DNA of 64,000 bases, taken from contig NZ_JADOVG010000004.1 of NCBI RefSeq assembly GCF_015752205.1, forward strand, positions 1-64,000. The letters run 5' to 3'. The position numbers were made by a program, and so were the translations under genes. The notes below the pieces were generated by a model, which saw only the letters and a list, made by a program, of their open reading frames with translations, had not been told where the DNA came from and did no database searches. Origin of the DNA: Polaromonas sp. CG_9.7 (GTDB lineage: Bacteria; Pseudomonadota; Gammaproteobacteria; Burkholderiales; Burkholderiaceae_C). Positions 61,731 to 64,000 of this stretch are shown here, piece after piece. Positions within the stretch are counted from its first letter, which is position 1. Each line of letters starts with the position of its first letter.

Positions 61731-62746
61731 TAAAAACTCTCCTCGACAACCACACCGGCCTCGGCGAGTTGTTTGATGGCCGCCAATGCGTTCTCGGTGT
61801 CACCTTTGAAAGCGACGGTCAGTTGCCCGCAGGGGGTTGACTTGATTTTTCCAAAACGGCCATTGAGGATCAGAAAATCAACCTCGCATTGCCTGGCGAT
61901 GCGGGTAAAAACCGGTTGCGTCATGGATTCGTTCATGAAGGTCAGGCGCCGCACCATGCCGTCGCCGGCCTGCTTGAGGTCTTCACTGAATTCGTCCTCG
62001 GAGAAGTCTTCCGCCTCCATGACAAAGTTGCGGGTCGTCGGATGCCGGGGATGCAAAAACACCTGGGTCACCGGCCCGCTTTCCACGATCTTGCCGCCGT
62101 CAATCACGGCAACCCGGTCGCAAATCGTGCGGATGACATCCATCTCGTGCGTGATCAGGACAATCGTCAGGTTCAGTTTTTCATTGATTTCCCGCAGCAG
62201 TTGCAAGATGGACCGTGTGGTCTGCGGATCGAGCGCACTGGTGGCCTCGTCGCACAGCAGGATTTTGGGCCGGTTGGCCAGGGCGCGGGCAATGCCCACG
62301 CGCTGCTTTTCACCGCCCGACAGCTGCTTCGGGTATTTGTGCTTGTGCCGGCTCAACCCCACCAGCTCAAGCATCTCGTCGACCCGCGCATCAATTTTTG
62401 CAGTGTCCCGCTCGCCGGCAATGCGGATGGGAAACGAGACATTTTCAGCCACCGTTTTAGAGCTCAGCAGATTGAAATGCTGAAAGATCATGCCGATGTT
62501 TCGTCTGAAGTTCCGCAGCGCCAGGTTGTCGTAGGCCAGTATGGCCTCGCCGTCGACGATGATCTCGCCCCCGGACGGCCGCTCCAGCAGGTTGATCAGC
62601 CTGAGCAGCGTGGACTTGCCCGCGCCCGAATGGCCAATCACGCCAAATATCTCCCCCCTGACGATGGACAGGTCAACTCCGCTCAGGGCCGGAATCTGCT
62701 TGTCCTTGACCACGTAACTCTTGTGCACATTTTTCAGGTGAATCAC
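61730..62746 (-). CDS. metN: Methionine-type ABC transporter ATPase MetN
   Basis: This is a 338-residue ATPase: Walker A GHSGAGKST, signature LSGGEKQRVGIARAL, Walker B ILLCDEATSALD, switch LITHEMDVIR, and a C-terminal NIL-type regulatory domain from about residue 265 (CEVDFLILNGRFGKI, GQLTVAFKG, AGVVVEES), which in E. coli MetN senses methionine. It is the first transporter gene, 45 bases after the E1-like gene with no terminator between them, so both are probably on one transcript. Confidence 0.94.
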   Translation of the reverse strand: MIHLKNVHKSYVVKDKQIPALSGVDLSIVRGEIFGVIGHSGAGKSTLLRLINLLERPSGGEIIVDGEAILAYDNLALRNFRRNIGMIFQHFNLLSSKTVAENVSFPIRIAGERDTAKIDARVDEMLELVGLSRHKHKYPKQLSGGEKQRVGIARALANRPKILLCDEATSALDPQTTRSILQLLREINEKLNLTIVLITHEMDVIRTICDRVAVIDGGKIVESGPVTQVFLHPRHPTTRNFVMEAEDFSEDEFSEDLKQAGDGMVRRLTFMNESMTQPVFTRIARQCEVDFLILNGRFGKIKSTPCGQLTVAFKGDTENALAAIKQLAEAGVVVEESF

Positions 62747-62791
62747 ATTTTTATCCTATTCAATCGGCCGCAAGAATTCTTCGTGATGCAC

Positions 62792-64000
62792 TCATGGACT
62801 GGCCCGAAGCGCGCGCCATGCCGCGCGTTCAATGCTGGCCGCGTCCACCGAGAAATGACGGCGAAGCGCCGCCCGGGTGTCGCTGCGGCCAAAGCCATCG
62901 GTGCCCAGTGTGGTGTAGGCGCGGCCAGTCGGCAGGTAAGCCCGGATGCTTTCAGGCACGGCGCGCACGTAGTCGGTCGCCGCCACGATGGGGCCCTCGG
63001 TCTGCAGGAGCTTCGCCGTGACAAACGCTGCGCCCGCATCAGTATCGCAGGCGGTGCCGGTTGCGCCGGTTGCGTCTGATGTGCTGGCCTGGGCCTGGCG
63101 CGCCAGCTCGCTCCAGCTGGTCACGCTGATCACTTCGGCGTCAACGCCTTGCGCTGCCAGCAGATGGGCCGCCTTGATCACCTCGGTGAGGATCGCCCCT
63201 GACCCCATCAGCGTGACCTTGAGGGCAGCGCTGCCCGGTTGGCGCGCCCCGGCGGCCGCCGGATAGTGGCCGAACCGGTAACAGCCCGAAATCACGTCAG
63301 CGTGCACATCGGGCGGCAAATTGGGCTGGGCATAGTTCTCGTTCATCAGCGTCAGGTAATAAAACACATCCTGCTGCTCGACCAGCATTTCCTGCATGCC
63401 GTGCTGGAGGATCACGGCCAGTTCACCGGCAAAGGCCGGGTCGTAGGCCTTGCAGTTCGGAATGGTCGCGGCGATCAGGTGGCTGCTGCCGTCCTGGTGC
63501 TGCAGCCCTTCCCCGCCCAGGGTGGTTCGCCCCGAGGTCGCGCCCAGCAGGAAACCCCGTGCGCGCTGGTCGGCAGCCGCCCAGATCTGGTCGCCCACCC
63601 GCTGGAACCCGAACATGGAGTAATAGATATAAAACGGCAGCATGGCAAGGCCATGCACGCTGTAGCTGGTGGCCGCCGCCGTCCAGCTGGCCATGGCGCC
63701 GGCCTCGCTGATGCCTTCTTCCAGGATCTGGCCGTCGATGGCTTCGCGGTAACTCAGGACCGAGCCAATGTCTTCAGGCGCATAGCGCTGGCCCAGGCTC
63801 GAATAGATACCGACCTGTTTGAAAAGATTGGCCATGCCGAAGGTGCGCGCTTCGTCGGCCACGATGGGCACGATGCGCGGACCCAGCACCGCATCTTTCA
63901 GCAGTCCGCCCAGCATGCGGACAAAGGCCATGGTGGTGCTCATCTCCTTGCCTTGCGGTTGCAGTGCAAAGGCGGCATAGCGCGCCAGCTCGGGCACCGG
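62792..64000 (-). CDS. Pyruvate-dehydrogenase-type homodimeric E1 subunit, C-terminal part
   Basis: This partial gene (about 402 residues; the N-terminal half lies beyond the window) encodes the C-terminal half of an AceE-type thiamine-diphosphate E1 enzyme: PIVADEARTFGMANLFKQVG, YREAIDGQILEEGISEAGAM, GFQRVGDQIWAAADQRARGF, TTLGGEGLQHQDGSSHL and TTLGTDGFGRSDTRAALRRH. Directly after it come metNIQ and a PLP lyase. In Pseudomonas putida an AceE-like protein, MdeB, is next to methionine gamma-lyase and oxidises 2-oxobutyrate. By context, this gene is more likely an MdeB-like paralogue than the main aceE, which normally neighbours aceF. Confidence 0.82.
   Translation of the reverse strand, partial: PVPELARYAAFALQPQGKEMSTTMAFVRMLGGLLKDAVLGPRIVPIVADEARTFGMANLFKQVGIYSSLGQRYAPEDIGSVLSYREAIDGQILEEGISEAGAMASWTAAATSYSVHGLAMLPFYIYYSMFGFQRVGDQIWAAADQRARGFLLGATSGRTTLGGEGLQHQDGSSHLIAATIPNCKAYDPAFAGELAVILQHGMQEMLVEQQDVFYYLTLMNENYAQPNLPPDVHADVISGCYRFGHYPAAAGARQPGSAALKVTLMGSGAILTEVIKAAHLLAAQGVDAEVISVTSWSELARQAQASTSDATGATGTACDTDAGAAFVTAKLLQTEGPIVAATDYVRAVPESIRAYLPTGRAYTTLGTDGFGRSDTRAALRRHFSVDAASIERAAWRALRASP

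Noticed and set aside
62747..62791. SAM riboswitch or S-box upstream of metN
   Set aside because: Only 45 bases separate metN from the E1 gene, too short, and no conserved blocks are visible.

Overview
The window is high-GC DNA with the gene content of a Comamonadaceae betaproteobacterium, most like Polaromonas or a close relative. I infer this from protein families and from a short intergenic repeat I associate with that family; no rRNA or other marker gene is present to confirm it. I saw no tRNA, rRNA or CRISPR array. The chromosome looks ordinary but worn: I count six broken genes or elements, at least three kinds of intergenic palindrome or repeat, and several microsatellites.

Layout. 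1-3.2 kb: the truncated end of an IS4/IS50-like element has destroyed a hybrid sensor kinase, and an intact paralogue follows (CHASE3-PAS-kinase-receiver). 3.4-9.1 kb: an MFS transporter, a flavin reductase-like protein, an Asp-rich lipoprotein, a DUF1439 protein, a VOC protein and a coiled-coil membrane protein. 9.4-14.1 kb: sbcDC. 14.1-17.2 kb: a VOC pseudogene with a (TGCACA)7 tract, a lipoprotein phosphoesterase, an intact VOC gene, and a secreted msrB-msrA pair. 17.5-26.1 kb: a DTW tRNA-modifying enzyme, a small zinc-ribbon protein, a GST, a methyltransferase, a transglutaminase, a tannase-like lipoprotein, a broken aldo/keto reductase, an SDR and a DUF427 protein.

26.2-35.3 kb is the signalling and stress-rich part: a formylglycine-generating-enzyme-like lipoprotein; a single protein joining an RsbQ-type alpha/beta hydrolase to a PAS domain and a histidine kinase; a broken leucine-rich-repeat protein kinase; a collagen-like lipoprotein; two DUF2382 stress proteins; a pirin; and a lone receiver protein. 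35.5-42.4 kb: a ketopantoate-reductase-like enzyme, a 0.65-kb imperfect inverted repeat with satellite tracts, aroE, terC, and a DUF3455 lipoprotein followed by an ECF sigma factor and its likely anti-sigma factor. 42.5-46.2 kb: a decayed IS630 element abuts the 3' end of a Zn/Cd/Pb P-type ATPase gene, divergent from a CadR/PbrR-like MerR regulator across a promoter with a 19-bp spacer. 46.5-54.2 kb: a YadGH-like ABC exporter, dkgB, a DUF3616 protein, an 18-bp minisatellite, a VapC-type toxin-antitoxin pair and an MHS-family transporter.

54.3-64.0 kb reads as one metabolic locus. On the minus strand, a homodimeric pyruvate-dehydrogenase-type E1 subunit (cut by the window edge) is followed closely by metN, metI, metQ, a PLP-dependent trans-sulfuration enzyme, an MFS transporter and an M20 amidohydrolase. 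A LysR gene and a divergent argE-like deacetylase lie next to it. I infer uptake and breakdown of methionine or of N-acylated or thioether amino acids, with the resulting 2-oxo acid (2-oxobutyrate) oxidised by the E1-like enzyme, a logic like mdeA-mdeB of Pseudomonas putida. The two observations I think most deserve follow-up are this locus and the RsbQ-PAS-kinase fusion.
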